DNA of 64,000 nt from Salinibacillus kushneri (GTDB taxonomy: Bacteria; Bacillota; Bacilli; Bacillales; Alkalibacillaceae), in assembly GCF_900111405.1 (NCBI RefSeq), contig NZ_FOHJ01000015.1, positions 1 through 64,000 of the forward strand. The letters run 5' to 3'. Both the position numbers and the translations under genes were made by a program. The notes under the pieces were generated by a model. It did no database searches. It was given only the letters and a program-made list of their open reading frames with translations, and was not told where the DNA came from. Positions 1-8,695 of this stretch are shown one piece after another. Every line of letters starts with the position of its first letter. Position 1 is the stretch's first letter.

Positions 1-217
1 ACCAATGGAGAATTTCTTTGGGCTAATGAAACAGGAAATGTATTACGGTAAAGTTTATAAATCATTTGAAGAGCTTAAGCAAGCAGTAACTGATTATATT
101 TTTTACTATAACAATGAACGGATAAAAGCAAAATTGACTGGCATGAGCCGGGTGGAATACCGTCTGCATACCAGTCAACTAGCTGCTTAAATATTTTGGT
201 CTAACTTTTAGGGTTCA
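1..217 (+). mobile_element. Right end of an IS3-family insertion sequence
   Basis: The first 190 bases encode the C-terminus of an IS3-type transposase, followed by a short non-coding tail. The element probably ends near the GGGTTCA at 211-217, since IS3 elements end in CA. The left part lies outside the window, so neither the second terminal repeat nor the target duplication can be seen. The exact right boundary is an estimate. Confidence 0.6.
2..190 (+). CDS. IS3-family transposase (OrfB), C-terminal fragment
   Basis: This is the tail of a DDE integrase-type transposase, the enzyme that cuts and joins the ends of IS3/IS150 elements. The visible part includes ENFFGLMKQEMYYG, where the E of ENFFG lies at the place of the last catalytic acid of the family, then YIFYYNNERI and a C-terminal RVEYR segment. 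These are hallmark strings of the rve domain in IS150-group transposases. The frame is open to the left window edge, so the gene is cut by the window and not necessarily by mutation. Nothing here tells whether the full copy is active. Confidence 0.85.
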   Translation, partial: PMENFFGLMKQEMYYGKVYKSFEELKQAVTDYIFYYNNERIKAKLTGMSRVEYRLHTSQLAA

Positions 218-325
218 GCACAAAAAGTTAGTCTTTTTTTATGCTTTTTGCATGGAATCATCCGGTTCTGAGAAAAATAGAGAAATGTATTATTTAATTG
301 GTAAAACAAAGGTAGTGATTTTAAC

Positions 326-1000
326 GTGAATTTTGTCAGTTTAACCATTGATTCCATTGTCGGCTTTTTTGCTTTATTTATCCTTACAAAAATTTTAGGC
401 AAATCGCAAATCACCCAAATAACAGCTTTTGATTTTATTGCTGCCTTAGTCCTGGGAGAATTAGTCGGAAATGCCCTGTTTGATAACAAGGCAGGTGTCT
501 TTGCTATTTTGTATGCTGTATTACTTTGGGGATTCCTTATTTACGGTACTGAATATATAACGCAAAAAATAACCAAATCACGTGAGCTCCTGGAGGGAAA
601 GCCTTCAATTGTGATTCGGAATGGAAAATTGCAAAAAGATGCAATGAAAGAAGCTAAGCTTGATTTAAACCAATTACAGCATTTATTACGCTCAAAAGAT
701 ACCTTTTCGATCAGGGACGTTGAATTTGCCGTCTTTGAAACAGATGGTACCATTTCTGTTCTCAAGAAATCACTATTGCAACAGGCTACTCGTTCGGACG
801 TGAATGCAAAACCTGAAAGAGTCGTTTTACCTTATAGTGTCATTTTGGATGGAGAGGTTGTGGCGGATAATTTAAAAGAGGTACAGCTTACAGAACAACA
901 GTTAAAGGAGGAACTTTCCAAGCAGGAAATTCAGGATTATAAAGAAGTTTTTTATGCAGAATGGAAAGAAGGAGAAGGCTTGTATGTGGAGCCGTATTAG
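326..1000 (+). CDS. DUF421 (YetF/YcaP-type) membrane protein
   Basis: A 224-residue protein of the DUF421 family. Residues about 1-75 hold three hydrophobic segments. A cytoplasmic domain of about 150 residues follows, containing GKPSIVIRNGKL and LLRSKDTFSIRDVEFAVFETDGTISVLKK, the typical DUF421 core. In spore formers such proteins (YetF, YkjA and relatives) are membrane proteins, some linked to spore germination or the inner spore membrane; the molecular role is unknown. The start is a GTG at 326 with only a weak, distant AAAGG upstream, so the true start could differ slightly. It stands alone between the IS end and a minus-strand coat cluster. Confidence 0.8.
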   Translation: MNFVSLTIDSIVGFFALFILTKILGKSQITQITAFDFIAALVLGELVGNALFDNKAGVFAILYAVLLWGFLIYGTEYITQKITKSRELLEGKPSIVIRNGKLQKDAMKEAKLDLNQLQHLLRSKDTFSIRDVEFAVFETDGTISVLKKSLLQQATRSDVNAKPERVVLPYSVILDGEVVADNLKEVQLTEQQLKEELSKQEIQDYKEVFYAEWKEGEGLYVEPY

Positions 1001-1024
1001 TTCTCCTTCTTCCACTAAGCATTT

Positions 1025-1285
1025 CTAGACCTTTTTGTCGATTATTTTTCCTTTTCCCGTAAACTCAAACAGTTCTTGAGCAGTTATTTTTTGACTATGA
1101 TTAGGTTTTGAATGATGAGAGACGGGATTTTTAGTATAACCAATGAAACGATATTCCTGGTTGGATAAGTTATGATGACGTATCTTTTGAAGCTTTTCCA
1201 CTAAAAACGGTCCTTGTTCCTTTTTGCTTATTCGTTGATGGTAAGTGTCATATTGGAGAGGTCTCATTGGCAGAATGTACCCCAT
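1025..1285 (-). CDS. Small hypothetical protein, 86 residues
   Basis: I do not recognise this protein. It begins MGYILPMRPLQYDTYHQRI, is rich in His, Lys, Gln and Tyr, has no hydrophobic segment and no cysteine. The ATG at 1285 follows an AGGGAG box at 7 nt spacing, which supports real translation. It lies in a run of minus-strand small genes with cotO. By position and composition (His/Tyr/Gln-rich, basic) it could be a spore-associated protein, but that is inference from context only. Confidence 0.6.
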   Translation of the reverse strand: MGYILPMRPLQYDTYHQRISKKEQGPFLVEKLQKIRHHNLSNQEYRFIGYTKNPVSHHSKPNHSQKITAQELFEFTGKGKIIDKKV

Positions 1286-1388
1286 AACAACACTCCCTTT
1301 TTTTATCTTCCATACCCTTTTTAATCAAAAGATATACTTGACTTTCACCATTGTAATCGATTTCTTGAAAAAAGTTTGCTGAAATTTG

Positions 1389-1583
1389 TCACTCCATTCT
1401 TTTTTCCAATTCTTTTATCATTTTTTCCACATCGCTCATCTGTTTTACAAAATCCTGATTCCACTGAGTCATATTTTTTTCAAAGGCTTTGATTTTCTCC
1501 TCTGGCTTTTGAAACCAATGCTCATTTCGCCCTAAAAAACGTTCGAATGAATCCAGAAATCGAATGAAATCTTTTTCTTTCAT
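1389..1583 (-). CDS. Small coiled-coil hypothetical protein, 64 residues
   Basis: A 64-residue charged protein without recognised family. The C-terminal half, from about residue 25, is predicted to be helical and coiled-coil-like by its spacing of hydrophobic residues (IKAFEKNMTQWNQDFVKQM and the following VEKMIKELEKRME). An AAGGGA box lies 7 nt before the ATG at 1583. It sits between a His-rich small gene and an acidic small gene in the cotO cluster, all on the minus strand, with a terminator just upstream at 1627-1655. It is therefore probably transcribed on its own. Function unknown. Confidence 0.55.
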   Translation of the reverse strand: MKEKDFIRFLDSFERFLGRNEHWFQKPEEKIKAFEKNMTQWNQDFVKQMSDVEKMIKELEKRME

Positions 1584-1626
1584 AAGAATTTCCCTTCCAT
1601 AAACAACATTCTATACCTCATAAAAT

Positions 1627-1655
1627 AAGACAGTCCCATGTGCTAGGACTGTCTT
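1627..1655 (-). terminator. Rho-independent terminator of the acidic coat-cluster gene
   Basis: AAGACAGTCC and AGGACTGTCTT pair around an 8-nt loop. On the minus strand the stem is followed by a T-rich tail (ATTTTATG). It lies 5 nt after the stop codon of the gene at 1661-1903. Confidence 0.8.
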
Positions 1656-1660
1656 AACCT

Positions 1661-1903
1661 CTATATCCATGAGAACGGAGGACGTCTTCTTTCTTTTTCA
1701 TGATCTTGTGATTCGTCGTCTTCCTTTACATTTACATCTACGTCTACATCTACCTCTGTATTAGATTCACCTTCACTTTCCTCAGGTCGACGAGCTGGAC
1801 CAAAAAATGGGTCAACCGGACGCCTTCTGGATGGCTCAAATACAACATTATCTGCCTTAATAACTAAGTCTTTAACATGGATTTCCTTTTTACGATCAGA
1901 CAT
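1661..1903 (-). CDS. Acidic small protein next to cotO, possible spore coat component
   Basis: An 80-residue protein starting MSDRKKEIHVKDLVIKADNV. The N-terminal 45 residues are mixed and end in a proline/arginine patch (PSRRRPVDPFFGPARR). Then comes a very acidic stretch with alternating valine and aspartate (VDVDVDVNV) and a basic tail (KERRRPPFSWI). The ATG at 1903 has a GGAG box about 10 nt upstream. The frame stays open 40 codons further upstream, but nothing there looks like a better start. Placement directly downstream of cotO suggests a coat or coat-assembly role; no domain was recognised, so this is inference. Confidence 0.55.
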   Translation of the reverse strand: MSDRKKEIHVKDLVIKADNVVFEPSRRRPVDPFFGPARRPEESEGESNTEVDVDVDVNVKEDDESQDHEKERRRPPFSWI

Positions 1904-2052
1904 ATGGACTTCCACTCCTTTACAAATAGTCATTTCACGATACAGTCTATGCGTTTGTACTCCCTTGCGTTTGGTTATATGTCCTATATTGGTAAATTTG
2001 TTTAAGAAATCAGTGTACAAATAATAGGTTCCAGGGAGGTTTTTAGGAGCTT

Positions 2053-2463
2053 TTAAAAGCCCATTAGCCTGACATCTTCAATCTCAGAAAGACTTAATTC
2101 AACCCGGTAAGGCTTTTGGATGGTTCTCATTTTAACCACTTCATCTGCAAAATCCAGAATAAGGCCACGATAGCGTTTATCCGGGGTGATAACTTCACAT
2201 TTCATCTTTGGCATTTGTGATGGTAGTTCTGTTAAGTAGTTGATTTTCTCTTCAATTGTCATTTCACGAAATCCTTTTTTGTCATCTTGGTCTGAAAAGA
2301 ACTCTTCCCCATCTTGTTTTCCTTCTGTTTGCTGAACGCTTGCATTTTGCTCTTTCTTTTTCTTATAAACAGAATATTTCTGCATACTTGCCTGTACATG
2401 GACATCCCTAGGCTGCGTAATATATAGTAAAGGACTTTGAACCGACTTTTCTTTGTTGGTCAT
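2053..2463 (-). CDS. cotO: CotO-family spore coat protein
   Basis: A 136-residue protein matching the CotO family (B. subtilis YjbX), which in the spore takes part in outer coat/crust assembly together with CotH. The N-terminus has the family-like PLLYITQPRDV segment. A charged low-complexity linker runs from about residue 30 to 65. The conserved C-terminal region holds MTIEEKINYLTELPSQMPKM and a hydrophobic/basic ending (VELSLSEIEDVRLMGF). It leads a minus-strand group of small, probably spore-related genes. The B. subtilis homologue also lies at the end of the yjb block, so context agrees. The assignment rests on recognition of N- and C-terminal motifs; overall similarity could not be measured. 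Confidence 0.7.
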   Translation of the reverse strand: MTNKEKSVQSPLLYITQPRDVHVQASMQKYSVYKKKKEQNASVQQTEGKQDGEEFFSDQDDKKGFREMTIEEKINYLTELPSQMPKMKCEVITPDKRYRGLILDFADEVVKMRTIQKPYRVELSLSEIEDVRLMGF

Positions 2464-2548
2464 AATTTCTCCCCTTCTTTTTTAATGGATTTCTACCCTC
2501 TACTATATGTGAAAACAGCCATGTATGTGCTACTACCCAGTCCGGGAT

Positions 2549-3916
2549 TTAGGAAATAAGCAGATCCATAAAAATGGTAGCCATACCAAAATAGATTAAA
2601 ATGGAAATAATATCATTAATACTCGTAATAAAAGGACCACTTGCAACAGCAGGATCTACATGCAGTTTATGCATTAAGATTGGAATAAAGGAGCCTGCAA
2701 TCGTAGCTACTACTAATGACCCTAATATTGATAAGCCAACTAACATGCCTAAGTAGAATTCACCTTGCCATAAATAAATAACAATTGTAATGACTACACC
2801 ACACGAAATACCTGTAATCAATCCGGTTAAAGCCTCGCGCATTAAGATTCTGACTTGACCATCATTTTTCGACTCCCCTGTTGCAATCCCACGAACTGCA
2901 ACCGCTAAAGCCTGTGTACCAGTATTTCCTGCCATACCGGCTATGAGTGGAATAAAGACAGCCAGAAGCGGAACCTGTTCAAGAGCCTTTTCAAACCGGC
3001 CAATTAAACTTGCCGTTAGCATACCAAGAAATAATAAAATAATCAGCCATGGAAGTCTTTTTTTGGCAGCTATCCATGCACTCGTATCGGGCTTTTCCAT
3101 ACCTGAAACGGCTGCAAGTTTAGAATAATCTTCACTTGCCTCTTCATCTATAACATCCATAATGTCATCAACGGTAATAATTCCTAATAGATGCTGCTGA
3201 AAATCTACAACTGGAAGAGCCAGTAAATCATAGTCCCGCATCATTTTTGCTGCACCCTCTTGATCCTCGCCGACTGAAACGGAAACAATTCGATCACTCA
3301 TTACATCTGCTACTGTCCAATCCTCTTCTGAAATAATTAAATCGCGTAATGAGATAACCCCTACCAGTTTTTTATCTTCATTCACCACATAAACATAGTA
3401 AATAGTTTCGGCATCTGGAGCTTCCTTCCTTAAATGCAGCATGGATTCGCGTATCGACATTGTAGCCTCTATGGCTATAAATTCTGTTGTCATAATACTT
3501 CCTGCTGTTTTTTCCTCGTAATGGAGAAGCCCCTTAATATCTTCTGCGTCTTCTTTTTCCATAATGGTTAAAAAACTCGCTACTTCGTTTTGATCTAATG
3601 TATTCAAAACATCAACAGCATCGTCCGTTGACATTTCACCTAAAACCTGTGAAGCATAGCGCGCATCCATTTCCGTTAAAATAGGATCCAGTTCATCTAA
3701 ATCAATGTTTTCCAGGATTTCCGCCATCTCTTCCGGTGACAAATATGTATAAATTAACATTCTTTCATTTTTATTCTGAGCCAGAAATATTTGCGTTTGA
3801 TCATACGGGTGAAGCTCTAAAAACTCCGCACGAAAGGTATCCATTTGTTCATTTATCAACGCTTTCTGTACATCTTTCCACCATGCTGGGAGAGTTTGTT
3901 CATCTAAATTTTCCAT
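2549..3916 (-). CDS. mgtE: Magnesium transporter MgtE
   Basis: A 455-residue MgtE-type Mg2+ channel/transporter of the cell membrane. The N-terminal superhelical domain (about residues 10-130) contains the repeated L..LD..E pattern (VLGEMSTDDAVDVLNTLD). Two CBS domains follow (about 135-255), which sense cytosolic Mg2+ in this family. Five membrane helices occupy about 285-455 and include the family signature PLIAGMAGNTGTQALAVAVRG and DPAVASGPFITSINDI. Length and domain order are standard. The gene is monocistronic and divergent from the rodA-type gene; no Mg-sensing leader could be recognised in the 221-nt gap. Confidence 0.95.
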   Translation of the reverse strand: MENLDEQTLPAWWKDVQKALINEQMDTFRAEFLELHPYDQTQIFLAQNKNERMLIYTYLSPEEMAEILENIDLDELDPILTEMDARYASQVLGEMSTDDAVDVLNTLDQNEVASFLTIMEKEDAEDIKGLLHYEEKTAGSIMTTEFIAIEATMSIRESMLHLRKEAPDAETIYYVYVVNEDKKLVGVISLRDLIISEEDWTVADVMSDRIVSVSVGEDQEGAAKMMRDYDLLALPVVDFQQHLLGIITVDDIMDVIDEEASEDYSKLAAVSGMEKPDTSAWIAAKKRLPWLIILLFLGMLTASLIGRFEKALEQVPLLAVFIPLIAGMAGNTGTQALAVAVRGIATGESKNDGQVRILMREALTGLITGISCGVVITIVIYLWQGEFYLGMLVGLSILGSLVVATIAGSFIPILMHKLHVDPAVASGPFITSINDIISILIYFGMATIFMDLLIS

Positions 3917-4137
3917 TGTTGAAAGCCCCCCTTAATCACGCTGCTTTTCCCGAATTTTCTTTACTTGAACCGTTATATCGTAAATCGATATGTAGGGTTT
4001 GTCAACTAAAGAAACGTCTATATTTATAATTGACGAATCATGAATTTTCATGAACAATATATAATAGAATAAGAATGTGAATTTTAGCGAATCATGTCCA
4101 ATTTTATGCTTTTTATATAAATAGAAAGGGAATATAA

Positions 4138-5307
4138 ATGGAAAAGGATAACAAACGGTTTAATATAGATTACATTTTAATATTTATTATTCTTGCACTC
4201 GGAGCCATCAGCGTCATTTCTTTATATACTGTCCAGGATATACTGTTAACGGACTCATCGAACGTCTTTTATAAAGACCAGATTATGTGGTATGTTTTAG
4301 GGTTTATTGTGATTGGCATTATGATGTTCTTTGATTACGATAATTATAGAAAAATAGCCTGGATTTTATATGGTATTGGTCTCTTTTCATTGGCAGGCGT
4401 TTATTTTCTTCCATTTGCGCTTGAATTAAATAATGCCCGAGGCTGGTACAATGTTGGATTTGGAACAGTACAGCCTGCAGAGTTTATGAAGATTATATTA
4501 CTGATTACTGTTGCACATGTTATCACATCTCACCATGAAAAGCGACTAACCTCCGGCTTCAGGGATGATGTTTGGCTGCTTGTGAAGGTTGCACTTGTTA
4601 CCCTTCCACCTGTGCTATTAGTGTTTGCTATGCCCGATGTAGGATCCGCTGTGGTATTAACCTGCATTGTTGCATTCATGATTTTAGTATCTGGTATACG
4701 ATGGCGAATATTGCTCATTATTGCCGCAATGGGTGGATTGATTATAGGAGCCTTTATTGGTCTTTATTTTCTCTTCCCTGACTTCGTTCAAGACTATTTA
4801 AGTGATACCATTTTCAGACACGTTTTTGAGCGATTGGAGGCCTGGTTCAATCCTCAGCAAAACGTTCAAGGATCTGGATACCAAATTAACAACACCTTAC
4901 TTGCTATCGGATCTGGACAGCTATTTGGGAAAGGACTAATGAATTTCGATGTAACCAATATCCCGGTTCGGGAATCAGATATGGTTTTTTCTGTCATTGG
5001 GGAGCAATTTGGTTTTGTCGGCTCAAGTATTTTGATTGCTCTATTCTTCTTTTTAATATACCGAATTATCCAAACCGCTCTCGCCTGCAAGGATCCATTT
5101 GCCAGCTATATCTGTACTGGTGTTGTTGGTATGATTACGTATCAGGTTATCCAGAATATAGGTATGTCTCTAAAAATCCTGCCTATATCAGGACTTCCCC
5201 TCCCATTCATAAGTGCAGGAGGAAGCTCTTTAATTGCCTATATGATGGCTATAGGTCTCGTATTAAACATTTACTCACATATTCGGACGTATATGTTTGA
5301 TGACTAA
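4138..5307 (+). CDS. rodA: FtsW/RodA/SpoVE-family peptidoglycan polymerase, RodA-like
   Basis: A 389-residue polytopic membrane protein of the SEDS family, the peptidoglycan glycosyltransferases that work with class B PBPs. Ten hydrophobic segments are visible. Family signatures are present: GWYNVGFGTVQPAEFMKI (the conserved PAE), GSGQLFGKG and ESDMVFSVIGEQFGFVG, and near the C-terminus LPISGLPLPFISAGGSS. Length and the short loop pattern fit RodA better than FtsW, but several paralogues exist in Bacillus, so the symbol is less certain than the family. The ATG at 4138 follows AAAGGGAA. It is followed by a clear terminator and then prpE. Confidence 0.88.
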   Translation: MEKDNKRFNIDYILIFIILALGAISVISLYTVQDILLTDSSNVFYKDQIMWYVLGFIVIGIMMFFDYDNYRKIAWILYGIGLFSLAGVYFLPFALELNNARGWYNVGFGTVQPAEFMKIILLITVAHVITSHHEKRLTSGFRDDVWLLVKVALVTLPPVLLVFAMPDVGSAVVLTCIVAFMILVSGIRWRILLIIAAMGGLIIGAFIGLYFLFPDFVQDYLSDTIFRHVFERLEAWFNPQQNVQGSGYQINNTLLAIGSGQLFGKGLMNFDVTNIPVRESDMVFSVIGEQFGFVGSSILIALFFFLIYRIIQTALACKDPFASYICTGVVGMITYQVIQNIGMSLKILPISGLPLPFISAGGSSLIAYMMAIGLVLNIYSHIRTYMFDD

Positions 5308-5353
5308 TTTTGCCTACGCTTATTTAGGACTAAAGGGATAAATAGATAACATC

Positions 5354-5390
5354 AAGAGTGGAAAGATAAAACCGTCTTCCACTCTTTTTA
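5354..5390 (+). terminator. Terminator after the rodA-type gene
   Basis: AAGAGTGGAA and TTCCACTCTT form a stem (extended by GA/TC with one bulged A) followed by TTTAT. It separates the rodA-type gene from prpE. Confidence 0.8.
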
Positions 5391-5411
5391 TATTCCAGGA
5401 GGTACAAAACG

Positions 5412-6156
5412 ATGAAAATTGATGTAATTGGTGATATTCATGGGTGTTATGAAGAACTAATAGAACTTTTTTCTAAGCTTGAGTACCAGTGGAATAATGG
5501 TATCCCAGTACATCCGTATAATCGAATTCCTGTTTTCTTAGGTGACCTAATGGACAGAGGCCCAAATTCACTGGGCGTTATTGAATTGGTATACCAGCTT
5601 GTCATTGTTAACCACAAAGGGAAATATATACCCGGAAACCATTGCAACAAGCTGTATCGTTTTTTTTCTTGGAAACCCTGTTAAGAAGCAGCATGGACTT
5701 GAGACAACTGTAGCAGAATATGAAGTGCTTCCCCCGCAAGAACAAGAAGCTATCAGATCGAAATTCATGGAGTTATATGAAAAGGCTCCTTTATACTTGA
5801 TGCTTCCTAAAGTGAACGCAGTCGTTGCTCATGCAGGGATAAAAGAAGAAATGATTGGTCAGCATGGTAAGAAAGTAAAGACATTTGTCTTATACGGAGA
5901 TATTACAGGAAAAACCGATGCACAGGGTAGACCTGAAAGACGTGACTGGTCTAAAAATTATAAAGGAGAAAAGTGGATTGTTTACGGCCATACACCTGTT
6001 CTTCAACCACGCTTTCAGCAAAAAACGGTAAATATTGATACAGGTTGCGTTTTTGGAGGGAAATTGACGGCTTTCCGTTTACCCGAAGAAGAAACCGTTT
6101 CAGTTCCTTCCCAACAACCATTTCTTGAAGAAAAGTTTCGTACATTTCCTGATTAA
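5412..6156 (+). pseudogene. prpE: prpE: bis(5'-nucleosyl)-tetraphosphatase / phosphatase, frameshifted
   Basis: Two overlapping frames together encode one PrpE protein of about 247 residues. This is a PPP-family metallophosphatase ([22 protein letters not shown], later VAHAG and VYGHTP), which in B. subtilis cleaves Ap4A-type dinucleotides and dephosphorylates a spore protein. The first frame (from ATG 5412, AGGAGGT upstream) reads through [10 protein letters not shown] and then stops at 5684. The +1-shifted frame continues with [15 protein letters not shown], which is what follows in PrpE. The slip lies in a run of eight T at 5660-5667; seven T would restore the frame. So it is either a natural frameshift or a homopolymer sequencing error. 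All catalytic blocks are otherwise intact. Confidence 0.9.
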
Positions 6157-7034
6157 TTTTCACAAGTTAAAATTCGTCTCATATCATCGGGGAAAACCGA
6201 GCTGAAATGTAACCACTTTTGTCTGAAAGGATGATAAAAGGACAGCTTGTGACAATGGAGGGCTTGACGTTTTATTCGATCCATAGGTCCACCATATAAA
6301 TCGTCTCCTAATAATGGAGAGCCAAGCCAGGTAAAATGAACACGAATTTGATGGGTTCTTCCCGTTTGAAGCAAAATTTTAACACTTGAAAACCCATCGT
6401 ATTCCTGATTAACTTCATAAAACGTAACGGCTTTTTGTCCATCCTCCCGTACTTCACGTTCAATAATAGAGCCTGGTTTTCGTCCAATAGGTGCATCAAT
6501 TTCTCCCTTCTTCTCCTTCAAATAACCATCAACAAAGGCTGTATACGCTCTTTTCACTAAACCTTTCTGCTGGAAGGAAGACAACTGAGAATGACTGTAG
6601 CGGTGCTTGGCAACAAGCATTAAACCAGATGTATTACGATCAAGACGGGTGACAATATGAGCCGTGTAATTCTCGTCCTGCTTTAGATAGTAAGCTAAAA
6701 GACCATTGGCAATGGATGCCTGATTTGAATGTGGAGAAGGCATTACAGGTATATTTGTCTGTTTCTCTAAAACAAGCACATCGCCATCTTCATAAACGAT
6801 ATGTAACGGAACCTCTTTAGGCTGAAGCCGGCTCTCCTTTTGTTCTTCAGGAAATATGATTTCCAAAAGGTCTCCTTTGTGAAGAATATATCTGACAGTG
6901 GCAGAGTTCCCATTTATTCTTATGCCATCAGAAAATTTTACAGTCTTTATCATACGGCGTGAAAATGCCCGTACCGATACTAAGTAATCGCGTACGAGCA
7001 TACCATCATGTTTATCTTCAATCGTCCATTTCAT
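6153..7034 (-). CDS. rluD: RluA/RluD-family RNA pseudouridine synthase (YjbO-like)
   Basis: A 293-residue pseudouridine synthase converting uridine to pseudouridine in ribosomal RNA. An N-terminal S4-like RNA-binding region (about 12-65, [18 protein letters not shown]) precedes the catalytic domain, which carries the motif [18 protein letters not shown] with the catalytic Asp of RLD, and later [14 protein letters not shown] place the start at the ATG at 7034, preceded by AGGTGA, and not at the in-frame codon 87 nt upstream, which would overlap nadK by 71 nt. It lies 16 nt downstream of nadK, as in the B. subtilis yjbN-yjbO pair. Its target site on rRNA cannot be read from sequence. Confidence 0.88.
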   Translation of the reverse strand: MKWTIEDKHDGMLVRDYLVSVRAFSRRMIKTVKFSDGIRINGNSATVRYILHKGDLLEIIFPEEQKESRLQPKEVPLHIVYEDGDVLVLEKQTNIPVMPSPHSNQASIANGLLAYYLKQDENYTAHIVTRLDRNTSGLMLVAKHRYSHSQLSSFQQKGLVKRAYTAFVDGYLKEKKGEIDAPIGRKPGSIIEREVREDGQKAVTFYEVNQEYDGFSSVKILLQTGRTHQIRVHFTWLGSPLLGDDLYGGPMDRIKRQALHCHKLSFYHPFRQKWLHFSSVFPDDMRRILTCEN

Positions 7035-7050
7035 ATTTCTTTCACCTGCT

Positions 7051-7854
7051 TCATTTCCGTTCATCAGCAACAAATGAATCATGTACTCTCTTCCAAAATG
7101 GAAACGGCCGAAACCGCGCAAATTTTACTTTCTCTTTTGCTACACGGCATTCAATAGCCTTTACATCTTTGTAAGAGTAAGTATGATGATCAATGGTAAT
7201 TAAAAAGCTGCGATCATTTAGAGGCTTCAGCATGCATGTATGATGCTTTGGCAAAATAAGTGGTGAACCCACTGTACGGAAAACCCGATTATTTATGGAG
7301 GCCATTTCAGTGATTTGGATAGCTTCTAATGAAGGGTGAATAATGGCTCCACCCAGCGCTTTATTATAGGCTGTGCTTCCTGAAGGTGTCGAAATACACA
7401 ATCCATCACCACGGAAGGTTTCAAAATGCTCTCCCTTTATTTCCACGTCAAGAACTACTGAACCTTCCGAAGTTTTTACAGAACCTTCATTTAAGGCTAA
7501 ATAATGATCCTCACTCTCCCCATTCTTGGGATGGATTTTTATATCTAAAATTGGATATTCCACCACCTGAAAAGGTGTACGTGCAATTTCAATAATCAGC
7601 TTTTCTAATTCTTTAGGCAACCAATCCGCATAAAACCCCAGATGTCCAGTGTGGATTCCAATAAAAGCTGTTTCTTTCAAACGATGTATGTAGGAATGAA
7701 AGGCTTCTAACAGCGTCCCATCTCCTCCTACTGAGATAACCAAATCTGGTTCTTTTTCGTTGTATTCCAAATTAAATTCAAGTAAATAATTTTTTATTTT
7801 TAATTTAATTTCCTTGGAGGTTTGATCACCTTTACATTGTATGGCAAATTTCAT
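7051..7854 (-). CDS. nadK: NAD kinase
   Basis: A 267-residue NAD kinase, which phosphorylates NAD to NADP in the cytosol. It shows the nucleotide-binding [10 protein letters not shown] at about residue 43, the [10 protein letters not shown] segment (the conserved NE motif) near 122, and the glycine-rich [20 protein letters not shown] stretch near 150. Length equals the B. subtilis YjbN/NadF enzyme. It stands between relQ and the pseudouridine synthase gene in one minus-strand run with short gaps, which suggests an operon relQ-nadK-rluD. Confidence 0.95.
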   Translation of the reverse strand: MKFAIQCKGDQTSKEIKLKIKNYLLEFNLEYNEKEPDLVISVGGDGTLLEAFHSYIHRLKETAFIGIHTGHLGFYADWLPKELEKLIIEIARTPFQVVEYPILDIKIHPKNGESEDHYLALNEGSVKTSEGSVVLDVEIKGEHFETFRGDGLCISTPSGSTAYNKALGGAIIHPSLEAIQITEMASINNRVFRTVGSPLILPKHHTCMLKPLNDRSFLITIDHHTYSYKDVKAIECRVAKEKVKFARFRPFPFWKRVHDSFVADERK

Positions 7855-7889
7855 TTCTCATTGTCACCCCTTTTTACAGTCCCGCTTTT

Positions 7890-8522
7890 TTACGTTTCGC
7901 GGCTATCCCGATCCTGTTTTTTGCGAAAAATTTTTTGTGCCTCCTGTACCTCATGACGAATAGCGGACATTTCTTCATCGAGACGAAAAGCTGCCTCTGC
8001 AGCACGCTTAAGTCGGCTTTGTACTTCCACCGGAATTTGACCGGAATACTTGTAGTTAAGAGAGTGCTCATTTGTTGCCCAAAAATTCATAGCTAAAGTA
8101 CGGATTTGTATTTCAGCTAAAAGCATTTTCTCTCCTTTTATTGTTTCCACCGGGTAATGAATAATCATATGATAAGAACGGTAGCCGCTGTCCTTTTTAT
8201 CCGATATATAATCCTTTTCCTCTAAAATCTTAAAGTCCTTACGATTTTTTAACATATCAACAACAGTATAAATGTCATCTACGAATTGACAAACAACACG
8301 TAATCCGGCAATATCCTGGATTTTACTTTCCATATGATCAATAGAAAGACCTTTTCTTTGCGCCTTTTCTAAAATACTCGAAATCGGCTTTACTCTTCCA
8401 GTCACAAATTCAATTGGTGAATGACTCGACTCATTTTCATACTGTTTCCGCATACCCCGAAGTTTAACCTTAAGTTCGTCTACTGCCTGTACATATGGCG
8501 CGAGCAGTACTTCCCAATTCAC
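7890..8522 (-). CDS. relQ: Small alarmone synthetase RelQ (YjbM/SasB type)
   Basis: A 210-residue GTP pyrophosphokinase that makes (p)ppGpp and lacks hydrolase and regulatory domains. The RelA/SpoT synthetase domain runs from about residue 40 to 170 with KPISSILEKAQRKG, DIAGLRVVCQFVDDIYTVV, KKDSGYRSYHMIIH and EIQIRTLAMNFWATNEHSLNYKY. The start is taken as the GTG at 8522 (NWEVLLAPY follows), with AAGGTGG upstream. An ATG at 8540 is possible but overlaps that ribosome site. In B. subtilis the protein is a tetramer activated by pppGpp. It leads the relQ-nadK-rluD run and is divergent from yjbK, as in B. subtilis. Confidence 0.93.
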   Translation of the reverse strand: MNWEVLLAPYVQAVDELKVKLRGMRKQYENESSHSPIEFVTGRVKPISSILEKAQRKGLSIDHMESKIQDIAGLRVVCQFVDDIYTVVDMLKNRKDFKILEEKDYISDKKDSGYRSYHMIIHYPVETIKGEKMLLAEIQIRTLAMNFWATNEHSLNYKYSGQIPVEVQSRLKRAAEAAFRLDEEMSAIRHEVQEAQKIFRKKQDRDSRET

Positions 8523-8695
8523 ATCACATCCCACCTTCATCTTGCAATCAGTCGATCATGGCTTTTCATCGAACTTATTGTATCATAATCCATTCATTCT
8601 ATCAGTCTTCAGTAAAGCACCCGGTTTATCTGCTTTACAAGATTCCTCTATATGTCCATAATAATGCATATACTTTAATACGGAGGCTGGATTTT

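Noticed and set aside
3917-4137. Magnesium riboswitch (M-box) before mgtE
   Set aside because: The gap is shared with the divergent rodA-type promoter and shows no M-box stems or terminator that I can identify.
5581-6156. Second half of prpE as an independent gene starting at 5581
   Set aside because: The first 25 or so residues of that frame are the out-of-frame shadow of the upstream half; the conserved PrpE sequence begins only after the T8 run.
8495-8695. Long N-terminal extension of YjbK
   Set aside because: It would overlap the relQ start and promoter region; CYTH proteins begin with the ExExK motif directly after the start, as with the ATG at 8696.
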